DNA of 64,000 nt from Glycine soja (lineage: Eukaryota; Streptophyta; Magnoliopsida; Fabales; Fabaceae). The notes below the pieces were generated by a model. The model did no database searches, was not told the origin of the DNA, and worked only from the letters and a program-made list of their open reading frames with translations. Both the position numbers and the translations under genes were made by a program. The stretch lies in contig NC_041012.1 of the NCBI RefSeq assembly GCF_004193775.1, positions 12,173,223-12,237,222 of the forward strand. The letters are read 5' to 3'. Positions 34,595 to 45,264 of the stretch are shown here, piece by piece (the stretch's first letter is position 1; each line of letters opens with the position of its first letter).

Positions 34595-35349
34595 TTAATT
34601 GTTGCTCCACCTTGATAGTTTCATGAATGAGATCCTCCAAAAAGAGGCATAGTGGCGTAACTCTATAATGTCTTGGATTACCTTATTGAGACCATGCAAA
34701 AACCTTGCCATGGTAGCCTCTTGATACTCTTCAATTTGAGCCCTAATCAAGGAAATCTCAATCCCTTTGTAATACTCGTCCACACTCTTATTTCCTTGAA
34801 TTAGTCTTTGAAGCTTGTTGTGAAGGTCTATCCCATAAAAGGATAACACAAATCTCTCTCTCTCTCTCAAAACTCTCTTCATGTCTTGCCAAGTATTAAT
34901 CAAAGGCCTTTTCATTCTCTCAACATCAGTCCTTACTTGGTTCCACCACACTAAGGCATTCCCTCAAACTCTAGGGAGGCCAATTTGATCTTTTTCTCTT
35001 TATTGCAGTTGTAGCAAGCAAAGACTTGCTCAACCTTCATCTCCCACTCAAGATACACTTCTGGATCATAAGTCCCTTTAAAAGTAGGGATCTTCATCTT
35101 CACTCCCTCAATCCCTTCCTCTCTTTACCTACCTCCATATCTTTTATGATTTCTTCTCTCCCTATACATCTCATTCTTTCTTCTTCCCTCATCTTCTCCA
35201 TGAGAAGAATTATATGATATGTCCTCTCTTCTTCCCTCTATATTTTCAATCCTCACACTTAAAGCTTCTCTACTCCTGTGTATTCTTCCCAAACTCTCCT
35301 TATTTTCTCCATCCTTTACAAGTAAAGCTAGTGCACAAGTAATAAACAA
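34595..35349 (-). pseudogene. Gag remnant
   Basis: 34951-34595 gives the conserved gag core (WWNQVRTDVERMKRPLINTW, RFLHGLNKVIQDIIEL) of chromovirus-type elements. 35349-35125 gives an N-terminal charged region (REALSVRIENIEGRREDISY). The two lie in different frames, separated by a stretch (about 34960-35110) that still encodes an FKGTYDPEVYLEWEMKVEQV-like block, so at least one frameshift has occurred. Confidence 0.82.
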
Positions 35350-36330
35350 AATAGGACATCACCACTCAACTTAGTGTTTCACTCAAGTTCACTCGTGTAT
35401 CACTCTTTCAAGGCTTTTTCTTTTATAATATGCACTCTTGCCTTGTACCACTCCTCCTCCTTTTTAGTTCTTAAGTAGAACCTTCAAGCTCAAAATCAAG
35501 AAGTATTCAATGTGAAATATGTCACAAATCAAAACTCAACTCAAGAAGCCAAGAGTAGAAATACTCTAAGACAAAACTTTGGAATTTAATGACAACCTGA
35601 AAAATAACGAAAGGAATACCAAGGAAGACAAAAAAACTAGAAGACTCCAAAGTCAAGAAAAAGAATTATCCAAGAATTGAGCTATACTATATGTAAATAA
35701 CCAACAAGACACAATTTTTTTTGAAATATAGGTATGTGAAAACTAGAAGGACTCTAATTGCAAAACCTTTTTTTTTTGCTTCCCTTTTTTATCTTTGCAC
35801 TTTTTTTACAACAAAATTCAAATTTGAATGCGAATTTGTGATTAGACAGATCCAAATCTAGGTTGTAACAAAATTTTGGCTCCAAATTTGAAAAACAAAT
35901 TCAAATCCTAACAACTTCAATTATCCAAATCTGGATTGTAACATAATTTTGGCTCCAAATTTGAAAAACAAATTCAAATCCTAACAATTTTAATTATCCA
36001 AATCTGGATTGTAATAGAATTTTGGCTTCAAATCAAATTTAGATCCTAACAACTTTAATTATCCAAATCTGGATTCTGATGGAATTTAGGCTCCAAATTT
36101 GAATTTTTTTCACTTCTTTCTTTCTTAATTTTGGTACGAATTTTTTTATAATATATATGTATAAGACAAAAAGATATTGATTAGATAGAATTCAAAAAAG
36201 AAAGATAGACTCAAGAAAAAGAACAAAGAAGACGAAACAATAATATTGAGTGAAACAAAAGGAAAAAAAACAAAGGAGGAAACACACAAGAAGAAAGAAA
36301 ACACAAAGAATAGATAACAACTGACTTCAA
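35350..36330. other. 5' untranslated internal region of the deleted gypsy element
   Basis: Contains four imperfect tandem copies (35830-36100) of a roughly 75-bp unit with AATCTGGATTGTAA, ATTTTGGCTCCAAATTTG and AATCCTAACAA. No coding frame. Confidence 0.65.
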
Positions 36331-36350
36331 GAACCAAAACTTTGATACTA
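36331..36350 (-). other. Primer binding site, probably initiator tRNA-Met type
   Basis: Minus strand TAGTATCAAAGTTTTGGTTC directly follows the 5' LTR. Its first part resembles the TGGTATCAGAGC site used by many plant retroelements. Confidence 0.55.
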
Positions 36351-36352
36351 AT

Positions 36353-36977
36353 TGATGGAGCCCTAATTTGCGGATCTAATTTTTAGCATCAACAAACTGA
36401 GGAACCTATTTGGGACTTTCTGAAATTGGGGAAAATAAAAAAGAAAAAGGCAAAATTAGAAAAGGAGATAGAAAGAACAATGCCATAATCTTGGAAGATT
36501 GATAAATTGAGGATGATTCACCACAAAGAATAGAATTCTTTGATAAGAACCTAAGGTTTCACATAAGAACCAAGAGAGATACTCTCTTAAATGTTCCTAA
36601 TATGAAATTTCATCAAAAAAATTGCCAATAAAGTGTTTAAGGAGTCTATTTATAACTCCTACTAATAACCCTAAATTAGGCCCAAGGCCTAATAACTAAT
36701 CTAATAATTAAAAGAGTTAAAAATAACGATAAAAGGTTGAAGCCCATTACAAGTCCAAAAATAGACCCAAAATAGAAATAAAAATGAAAATAAATTATAT
36801 TCTAAAAGTTGACTAAAACTTATGAGCTTTGCTTTTTCTTCTTTTCTTTCCTGCATGAGAGAATTTAGTATCTTGCTAAGCTCTTCTTGAAATCTCTTAC
36901 TCCTTGCTCAAGTGATTGGTCCATCCATGTTGATCCCACCCAAACCAAAGTCTTCCTCCTTGGATAATCCTCTATCA
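36353..36977 (-). repeat. 5' LTR (625 bp)
   Basis: Partner of 32420-33031. On the minus strand it starts TGATAGAGGATTATCC and ends GGGCTCCATCA. Confidence 0.9.
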
Positions 36978-37041
36978 CTCCATGAAAGAAGGGTCACCTT
37001 CACCACCACCACCACTACTACTTCTATGACTATGACTACTT
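36978..37041 (-). pseudogene. RopGAP (CRIB-RhoGAP) exon fragment, 5' part
   Basis: Minus strand KSSHSHRSSSGGGGEGDPSF then M, running in frame (after removal of the retrotransposon and one CTCCA) into the CRIB motif at 32419. The Ser/Gly-rich linker before CRIB is usual for plant RopGAPs. Upstream, a TAG lies in frame near 37047, so the true N-terminus is lost. Confidence 0.72.
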
Positions 37042-37249
37042 TTAGTCTAGTTTGTTTCACTCTTATAATTTAAATAGCAAGACCAATTAACCTTAGTCAA
37101 CTATCATCAAACGCAGTCACAAAATCTTAGCCTTAGGTTCAATAGATACGTTACTAACTTTCTTAGCTTAGCATACCCCATAACCTCTCCTTTTATAAAC
37201 GAAAACAATAGAAAAGAATTGAAAAGTGAAAAGGCAAAGCTAACCTTTT

Positions 37250-37460
37250 GTAACCTCATCGCCACTACGTAGAGTTGTGAGTGAGAGTTGAGAAGCATTG
37301 CAGCGGAGAGTGAGAGTGAGGGTGAGAGTGCTAAGAGTGAGCAGTTCAAGCACCGCCACAGAGAGTTAGAGTGAGAGCGAGAGCGAGAGTCAAAGTCAGG
37401 GTGAGAGAAATAGAGAGGAGTTGAAGAACCATCACAGAGAATAAGACTAAGCGCGAGAAG
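37250..37460. repeat. Imperfect GAGAGTGA/GAGTGAGA-rich tract
   Basis: Degenerate 6-8-base repeats GAGAGT, GAGTGA and GAGCGA with interspersed GCACCGCCACAGA. The minus-strand 121-codon frame (Leu/Ser-rich) across it has no recognisable similarity. Confidence 0.6.
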
Positions 37461-37494
37461 AGAGGGCAACACAAACTAAATATACGAAAAACAC

Positions 37495-37749
37495 AACTCG
37501 ACTTTTATGAAAACTGACGTTAACATCAGAACACAACATCAGTTTTTGAATATCAATGCTAACAAGCATAAAATAACATCGGTTTTTGAAAAACAGATGT
37601 TAACAAGTATAAAATAACATCGATTTTAGAAAAATCGATGTTAATGAACTCATGTTATTTACAAATATGCCACTGCCATTTTGTTAACATCAGTTTTATC
37701 AAAAACCAATGTTAAAGTGGTGATGTTAAAAACATTCTTTCTAGTAGTG
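37495..37749. repeat. CACTA right subterminal repeats and terminus
   Basis: Words AACATCGGTTTTTGAAAA and TTTATCAAAAACCAATGTT in both orientations, ending TTCTTTCTAGTAGTG. Collinear with 26040-26206. Confidence 0.72.
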
Positions 37750-37976
37750 TTCGTATAAAAGCTTTATTATAGCATATATATATATATGTAAGGTTTGTAA
37801 GAACTCCCCTTGAGTCCAACAACCTTAAGGTATGTAGTAAACAATAAAGATAACAAAGCTAAACTTCCATACATATATATGGACACAAAAAATAAAGACA
37901 TATGAACTTATATGTATACCAATAAACCGCTTATATTAATAAGATGTCTTCTGTTACATCAAAATTCCTCCTATCC
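37750..37976. other. Short AT-rich spacer, nothing recognised
   Basis: Contains a short (TA)n at 37775-37788. Confidence 0.4.
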
Positions 37977-38705
37977 TTATCCCCCTTTAGTCATTAACAA
38001 AAAGATAGGGTTCAAAGCCAAGAAAAATTCTTGAAGGAGATCATCATCATTCTTGAGCAGGTGGCGATGGTGGTCGGGTTGGTGGTGGTTGATCTGATGG
38101 TGGTGGAGGTGCTTCTGAGTAAGCATGTGGTGACATTTCAGAATGGATGGGTGGAGGCGAATTACTTGGTTATGGAGGTTGATTAACAGGTGGTGATGGA
38201 TGGACAATTGGTTGACCACTCCAAGTACATTGACTTGAGCTTGTTGGAGTTGTTGCATAAGCATATCAGATAGGCTGGTGAATTATGAAGTAATGGCATT
38301 CTCGATGGATAGCTAATATTGTTGATTCTCTTGCCTTTGTTGTTCAACTAAGGCTTGCAGTTCTTGTCTAGTTTCTTATCTTTGTTTCACTAATTTTTTT
38401 TAGTTTCCTATTGTTGCTTCTTAATGGCTTGAGCGATTATCTCCTGAATCTGGTCTTCAGTTACATCAACAAGAGTTGAGTAGTTGATAGGAACAATGTC
38501 CTTTGGATTGCTGGAATTTGTAGAGTAAACAACTACCTCCTTATAAATAGAGTTGTAGGTGGACACATTCATTGTATGAAACAATACAGTCTGATTCCAT
38601 GAGGTGTAGGCATCATGACATCATGCCTGTGCAACTCTCTCACCAACTTTTTGTTGCTAAACAAGCTCCTCCAGTCCCTTGATGTCAAAGTAGTCAAATC
38701 ATTGC
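37977..38705 (-). pseudogene. Degenerate unidentified coding relic with Gln- and Pro-rich tail
   Basis: Read on the minus strand from 38705, a mostly open frame gives FDYFDIKGLEEL, CHDAYTSWNQTVLFHTMNV, KDIVPINYSTLVDVTEDQIQ then EIIAQAIKKQQ, with stops near 38698, 38655, 38615 and 38400. Another frame nearer 38260-38045 gives a proline-rich tail (PSPPVNQPP, SEAPPPPSDQPPPTRPP). I do not recognise the protein. The order 'globular part, Gln-rich coiled region, Pro-rich tail' would fit a transposon-associated or gag-like ORF, but this is speculation. Its 5' side is cut by the gypsy element at 38711. Confidence 0.45.
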
Positions 38706-38710
38706 CCTTT

Positions 38711-39827
38711 TGATTGAGGCCGTACCCGAATCAAATAAACATGAAAATGCAGTAACTAGGAAGTGATCCTAGGTCATTTCCCAACGAGCAATGATAAACC
38801 AAATGTTCATAATATACTTGCAGTAACAGTAACGATTGGGGGGGTTTGTTTGTTTTGTGATTTAAAGAACAAAACAAGTAAACTAGAATACGAAACTAAT
38901 AATATTAAAAACGGGTTGTTTCCTCTGATTCAGAAGCCATTCTCTTGTCCTGGGTTATGGAGAATTCGTCCCTAATAGTTAACCACTTAATCCAACCCTA
39001 TTTCAATTTACTAAGCGAAAATCAACTTAGGGTTGTCAATACGTGATTAGGAAACACATACACCAGTTAGCCCTTCGTCCATTAAGCATGAACACAAGTT
39101 AGGCTCAGAGGCAATTAATCGAACACGAAGCGTGCACAGATTAATGTTAACGAATTTGGGTTAACTGGTGAAGGGAAAACTGCCAGGAAGCCACATTATA
39201 AACGAAACCTCAAAGAGAGTTGAGCTTCGTCCTCAAAAGGAAACAACGCCAGAATATTTAGCCTTCCATAGATTCAAACAAAAAACGTAAATGAAACTAA
39301 AAACAGAAACATAAACGAAGCAGAAACGTAAATGAAGGCAGAAGAATAAACAAGAACAAAATTGTAATTAGAAGCAGAAAATGGAAAATTGCATTACGTG
39401 AACAGTAGCATTAGAACCAAAAAACGTAAAAGTCATAAACCCTATGCTCTGAATAATAGTCTAACAGAATAGCCTTCCACAAATCCCAAGGCTGCTATTT
39501 ATAAAGAGTCACTCAAAGTCATTGGGCTCTATTACAATATTCTGGCCCAAAACGAAATAAACACTGAACCACATAAAATAAAATTGCAATCTCCTAATTA
39601 GAAATTAACTAAGGTAAGCGCTGCTTTATTTGCCCTCTTCAAGTCCACAACCAAAATCCAGATTAAGCCCAATGTTTCATTAATTCCTGAAATTAGATTA
39701 AAAACATCAAATTAGCTAAATGAGCCCAAATAATAGAACTGCCTAATTAATTTGACAATTAAGACTAATCAGTAATTAAAATGGTGCAAAAAGGGTTTAA
39801 GAAATAGAAGAAAATGATGGCACATCA
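38711..39827 (-). repeat. 3' LTR (1117 bp)
   Basis: Minus strand TGATGTGCCATCATTTTC ... GGCCTCAATCA. Keeps an intact TATA-like CTTTATAAATAG (39495-39506). Confidence 0.92.
39495..39506 (-). promoter_or_regulatory. TATA-like box in the 3' LTR
   Basis: CTTTATAAATAGCAGCC on the minus strand. The matching position of the 5' LTR reads CTTTTTAAATAGCAGCC, so the promoter copy that would drive the element has lost the TATAAA core. Confidence 0.5.
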
Positions 39828-39845
39828 AAACCCCCCATACTTAGC
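39828..39845 (-). other. Polypurine tract
   Basis: Minus strand GGCTAAGTATGGGGGGTT, just before the LTR start TGATGTGCC. Confidence 0.75.
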
Positions 39846-41376
39846 CTTTTGCACTCCTGGGCAAAATGAAACAAAGAACAAAATCCAAGGATATCAAAGA
39901 GAGACAAACAAAAACATTCACATATTTCTCAATGAACATCAAGGAATGAAAGTAATGGGTAACATCTAACATAAGGAGATCCGAAAAGTCAAGACATTCA
40001 TGAAAATCATCCAAGCAACCCTATCATGGAAAAATAGTTAATCAGCTCAAGAATGAAAAGTGATAAAGCCTCACAAGATATACACTCTATCTCTCAAGTG
40101 TCTAGGCTACTATTTACCCTCAAAGAACCCATGAAAACAAACACCACATAAACTTGGCAAGATTCTAAAATTGACAATCAACCCATAAACACAAGCACAT
40201 GAGGATCAAAAGGTCTTTTAAGGTTGTAATGGGGCCAAGGACAAGGTATGGAAAAATATGGAATAAGTGGCTAAATCCCAAAGGAATAGAGGAGCAATAG
40301 GGAATAAGTGCATATTAAGAAATAATGAAAAAAAAATAAAAAGAACCAAAGATAAAATTTAAACATAAAGAGTAGAACCAAGAGTCTCATCATTCTTTTG
40401 CCATTTAAGATCTTATTCACTCAACTTTATTGCTTTTCTTTTTCTTTTTTGATTTTTTCTTTTTCGATATATATATTTTTTATTTATTTATTTATTGCTT
40501 TGTAGCCTTTGAGAAACATCATCTCATTCAGCATGTCCAACATTTAACCAATATACAATGTACATCAACTATGGCCCAAAATACATCATGAAGCATAGCC
40601 AACAAAACATGTTATCCAATGAAACAAAAACCCCCCACACTTATTCCCAAAACAATTCCAAAGCTCCAAAATTCCTTAAGGATATGGTGATATCATGGTT
40701 TTTCACTTAAGGCTTGTAGTGAGCTTCAAAACAAGGAAAAGGAAACAAGGCTCAAAAGGGCTATCAAAGGAATTAATTCAAGGTAAGTCCATTTGGCTAG
40801 AAGCTTATAAGAACAAAATTGCCTCAATCATTTCCAAATATGCATGTGAATTAGGAAGCATCAACAAGAATCAAGCCAAGGCTATTGTGCAAGCAATCAA
40901 TGGGGCAAAACACACCAAATGATTATGATGATGGATGGCTCAAATTCTCACAAAGGTAAACTCATCACTTTCAAATTGAGCTTTCAAAACTATCATGACA
41001 TGTAGAGGAGAATCAAGGATTTCAAGTCACAAAATGTCAAGAACTTTTATTTTCAAAACAATTACCCATTTCTTGAACATATCCTATAATTCAAAGAAAA
41101 ACATGCAAAGTCGTACATGCACACAGAATTGACCCAAAATATTAAACTAGAAATCCGACGAAACTAACAACATTAACAAATTAACACAAATAACAAATTA
41201 ACAAAACCAACAAAACTAGTAAAACCAAAGAACGCTCCCCCCCCCCCCCATACTTGAACAACACATTGTCCTTAATGTAGCACAATTAAAAGATTAAAAA
41301 TAATTAAACCATCAAATAGAATCGGACAAGTGTAATAAAAGCAAAGAAGGAGATAGGAAAAGAAGAACTCCCTAAG
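39846..41376 (-). other. Non-coding 3' internal region
   Basis: Homologous to 15909-17294 of the other copy and likewise without an env-like frame. Includes a C-run (plus strand) of about 13 at 41237-41249, the counterpart of the G-run at 16034-16049. Confidence 0.65.
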
Positions 41377-42543
41377 TTATGGTGGAGGAAGAGTAGGGTG
41401 GAGTAAGGAAGTCTCTTCCACCACTACGTCCACTAAAGAAGGGTTTGTGAGGAATGGCTTAAGTCGATGTTCGTTGACCTTGAAGCTCTTGTTTGTGGAG
41501 TCACTTTTGATCTCAACTGTACCATAAGGAAAAACATTAGTAACAACAAAAGGACCAATCCACTTAGACCTCAACTTACCACTCATGAGTCCAAGCCTAG
41601 AATTATACAATAATACTTTTTGCCCAACCATGAAGTCCTTCTTACCTATCATGCTATCATGGAACTTCTTGGTCTTTTCTTTGTAGAACTTGGCATTCTC
41701 GTAGGCTTCTAGGCGGATTTCATCTAACTCGCTTAGTTGCAACTTTCTTTCCTCACCAGCTTGATCCATAGAGAAGTTGCAAGTCTTCACTGCCCAGTAT
41801 GCTTTGTGCTCAATTTCCACTAGAAGATGACATGCCTTTCCAAAGACAACCCGATAAGGAGACATTCCTATGGGTGCTTTATAGGCAGTCCGATGTGCCC
41901 AAAGAGCATCATCAAGCCTGGTACTCCAATCTTTCCTGCTTGGCTGCACAATCTTCTCTAAAATTCTCTTGATCTCCCTGTTAAAAATTTCTGCCTGTCC
42001 ATTGGTCTGGGGGTGGTATGGTGTGGATACCCTGTGTACCACCCCGTACTTTTTAAGCAAGGCATGCATTGTTCTGTTGCAAAAATGGGTTCCTTGATCA
42101 CTAACAATTGCTTTAGGTACTCCAAACCTGCAAAACAGATTAGATCTGATGAAATCTGCAACAACTTTAGCATCATTAGTTCTAGTGGGCTTGGCTTCCA
42201 CCCATTTTGAAACATAGTCAACTGCAAAGAGAATGTAAACATAATAAAAAAAGACAGGAAAAGGGCCCATGAAATCGATACCCCAGACATCAAACACCTC
42301 ACAGAATAGCATAGGTTGCTGAGGCATTTGTTGTCGCCATGTAAGTGTATTTACTGCTCTCTGACACTGCTCACAAGTGCTTCAGATCTTCCACGCATCT
42401 TTAAAGATGGTGGGCCAATAAAATCCACAATCAAGCACTTTGTGAGCTGTCCTTTGAACACCCAGATGACCTCCCGGTGCGGAAGAATGACAAAACGGCA
42501 GGACTGAGTCAGTCTCATGATCTGGAATGCACCGTCTAATTAC
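41377..42543 (-). pseudogene. Gypsy integrase (DD35E), broken at its N-terminal zinc finger
   Basis: The core frame 42327-41377 is open for 316 codons: first Asp in [11 protein letters not shown], second Asp in [10 protein letters not shown], Glu in [18 protein letters not shown], then [19 protein letters not shown] and a C-terminal barrel ([20 protein letters not shown]). All three catalytic acids and their spacing are preserved. Upstream, the HHCC zinc finger ([12 protein letters not shown]) is in frame but interrupted by TGA at 42382-42384, exactly where the other copy has the first Cys of its CRTC block. The core is the best-preserved protein in the window but has no start of its own. Confidence 0.93.
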
Positions 42544-44067
42544 CTAATCACTGCACAATTTCCACAAGTAGGGGTCATCCCAAATAAAATGCTTAGCATC
42601 ACTTTTAATTTTATCTTTTTGGGCCTTAGATGCTGAGGGAGGAAAAACAGAAGCAACTAAATAATTGACAATGTTAGCAAACCAGGGAGTAGAAAGACAG
42701 TCAGAAATACTATACAGTATATATAGATGATCATTCGGGAAATCATCCCGAATGGGTGAATCCGCATCAGATACACGTTCGATCCGACTCAAATGATCAA
42801 CAACTAAATTTTGTGCTCCACTCCTATCACGGATCTCCAAGTCAAACTCTTGGAGCCAGAGCATCCATCGGATCAACCTAGGCTTAGAATCAGCCTTCTT
42901 CAACAAGTACTTTAGAGCTGCATGGTCAGTATAAATAATAATGCGGGTACCAAGCAAATAAGATCGAAATTTTTCAAGAGCAAAAACTATGGCTAGAAGC
43001 TCTTTCTCAGTAGTAGTATAATTCGCTTGGGAAGCATCTAAAGTCCTAGAAGCATAGTATATCACCCTGGGCAATTTATCAATTTTCTGAGCAAGGACAA
43101 CCCCAAATGCATAATTTGATGCATCACACATAAGCTCAAAAGGGGCTGTCCAATCGGGTGCCTGGATGATGGGGGTGGTAGTCAGCGCTCTTTTGAGGCA
43201 ATCAAAAGCCTCTTTGCATCTGTCATTAAAGTCAAACTCCACCTCCTTTTGCAACAAGTTGGACAGTGGAAGGGCTACTTTGCTAAAATCCCTTATAAAG
43301 CGCCTGTAGAATCCTGCATGACCAAGAAAAGATCGCACCTCTCGCACACAAGAGGGGTAAGGCAATTGTGCAATTACAGAAATTTTTGCAGGATCTACTT
43401 CAATACCCTTAATGGAAATAATATGACCTAAAACTATACCTTGCTCAACCATAAAATGACATTTTTCAAAATTTAGAACAAGGTTAGTTTCAATGCATCT
43501 ATTCAAAACTTTTTCCAAACTATCCAAACAACCATCAAAAGAGGATCCATACACAATGAAATCATCCATAAACACCTCTATACAATTTTCTAAGAAATCA
43601 CTGAAAATACTAATTATGCACTGTTGGAAGGTACCAGGGGCATTGCACAGGCCGAAAGACATCCTCCTATAGGCAAAAGTGCCGAAGGGGCAGGTGAATG
43701 TGGTCTTTTCCTGATCCTCAGGAGCAATAGTAATTTGCATATAACCAGAAAAACCATCAAGGAAACAGTAGTGAGATTTACCTGCCAGGCGTTCAAGCAT
43801 CTGGTCAATGAATGGCAAGGGGAAATGGTCATTTTTGGTAACCTAGTTCAGCCTCCTATAGTCAATGCAGACTCTCCAACTGTTCTGCACCCGAGTAGGA
43901 ATCAGCTCCTCCTTCTCATTTTTTATCACTGTGAGGCCGGTCTTCTTCGAGACTACCTGGACGGGACTCACCCATTGGCTGTCGGAGATAGGATAAATGA
44001 TTCCAGCTTGCAAAAGCTTGGTTATCTCCTTCTTCACTACATCAAGAATCACCGGGTTGAATCTTCT
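42544..44067 (-). pseudogene. Gypsy reverse transcriptase and RNase H, broken by TAG stops
   Basis: 44052-43843 carries the RT N-terminal part (LLQAGIIYPISDSQWVSPVQ, WRVCIDYRRLN). After TAG at 43843-43845 the frame continues at 43818-42544 for 424 codons: RT fingers/palm with FMDDFIVYG (the Y/F-x-DD catalytic motif, residues about 83-86 of this frame), the connection, and RNase H with [25 protein letters not shown] and [14 protein letters not shown]. It ends at TAG 42544-42546, just before the integrase zinc finger. The other copy reads CGG at that codon. Confidence 0.93.
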
Positions 44068-45264
44068 CTATGGCTGTCTTACTGGTTTAGCTTCATCCTC
44101 TAAATTTATTCGATGCATACATGTGGATGGGCTAATACCAGGAATGTCCACCAGGGTCCAGCCTATAGCCCTCTTATGCTTCTTGAGAACAGACAACAAC
44201 TTCTCCTCTTGCTCATCAGCAAGGGAGGCAGATATAATCACTGGAAAACTTTTGTTATCATCCAAGTAAGCGTATTTTAAATTTGATGGCAGAGGCTTCA
44301 ATTCTAGTGTGGCCGGCTGGATAGTGGTAAAAGGGGATGGTTTTTTAGCCTGTACCTCATAAAGAAAGTCAGAGGTATGTGTACTTCCTGAAACATGGTT
44401 AGTCCTATCTGACTCTATAAAATCAATCTCGAGAGATAAAACACCACCACCAGACATGCAATCAATATCAATTTCAGATTCACTCTCAGCATCAAATTCA
44501 GACTTATGATCAAGTACAATTCTAGACTCAATGCATGAAGAGTGAGAGGCATGCAGATTAGAATAAAGATCAGTCATGTATGCATCAACAACATGGTCAA
44601 TTATTTCAGCATGAAATACAGAAAGATCTTCTGATGGGTATTTCATAGCATCTAGAATATTAAAATGAACAGTTATATCACCAAACTCCATGGATAGTGT
44701 GCCTGCATATACATCTATCTTAGTTCTAGCAGTTTTCATAAAGGGTCTGCCTAGAATGATGGGAACTGATCCTTGAGAAAATCTATCCTCCATATTCAAA
44801 ATATAAAAATCAACAGGGAAAATCAGTTCACCAACTCTAACTAAGACATCTTCTATGAAACCAACAGGATAGGCAACACTTCTATTAGCTAAATGAATTA
44901 CCACATCAGTTGACTGCAAGGGATCTAGTGATAGAAAATTAAAAATAGACATAGGCATAACACTAACAGAAGCTCCTAAATCTAGCATGGCATTGTCAAA
45001 CTTACTATTCCCTATAATACAAGGTATGCTTAATGTGCCTGGATCTTTACATTTTTCAGGAATTTGGGGGACAGATTTACCAATCAATGTGGAGACATTT
45101 CTGCCCATGCTAATTCGTTCACTTCCTTTAAGCTTCCGCTTATTAGTGCACAACTCCTTCAAGAATTTAGCATATCTTGGAATTTTCTTTATTGCATCCA
45201 GCAGAGGTATGTTTACCTCTACTTTTCTAAATGTTTCCAAGATCTCTTTCTCTGCCTCTTCCAT
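44068..45264 (-). pseudogene. Retroviral-type aspartic protease region with RT linker
   Basis: 398-codon frame. Residues about 1-45 are the end of gag (LLDAIKKIPRYAKFLKELCT). The active site is NAMLDLGASVSVMPMSIF (catalytic Asp near residue 95), and the flap and C-terminal part include VPIILGRPFMKTARTKIDVY. A long acidic spacer (180-300) follows, then the linker to RT (HKRAIGWTLVDIPGISPSTC). Ends at TAG 44068-44070 inside the conserved entry to RT. The first Met is not a natural start; a 1-nt loss in an A-run around 45262-45270 separates it from gag. Confidence 0.92.

Larger units (their letters stand above)
32420..36977 (-). mobile_element. Deleted Ty3/gypsy (chromovirus-type) LTR retrotransposon, 4558 bp
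   Basis: LTRs at 32420-33031 and 36353-36977 begin and end TG...CA on the minus strand (TGATAGAGG ... CTCCATCA-like) and are flanked by CTCCA. A PPT (33032-33046) and a PBS-like site resembling the initiator-Met type (36331-36350) confirm the minus orientation. The interior retains gag pieces, a zinc-knuckle/protease remnant, the first part of RT and the last part of integrase. RT catalytic core, RNase H and integrase catalytic core are missing. It is non-autonomous and coding-dead, and inserted into the CRIB codons of the RopGAP exon. Confidence 0.88.
19777..37749. mobile_element. Candidate large CACTA-type (En/Spm) element or nested CACTA block
   Basis: Left end CACTACTAGAAAATAGAC at 19777; right end GAATGTTTTTAACATCAC in reverse complement, closing as TTCTTTCTAGTAGTG at 37749. 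Both ends share a 13-base CACTACTAGAAA terminus followed by subterminal words AACATCGGTTTT and AAAACCGATGTT in both orientations (19800-20070 and 37495-37730), the hallmark arrangement of CACTA ends. The flanking 3-bp words are TTT and TTC, so a target duplication is not confirmed. A third stretch with the same subterminal words (26040-26206) could be the end of another copy. No transposase frame is seen. The span contains captured exons and later insertions. Confidence 0.5.

Noticed and set aside
37107..37472. 121-codon Leu/Ser-rich minus-strand frame
   Set aside because: Produced by the degenerate GAGAGTGA tract; no recognisable similarity and no context for a gene.
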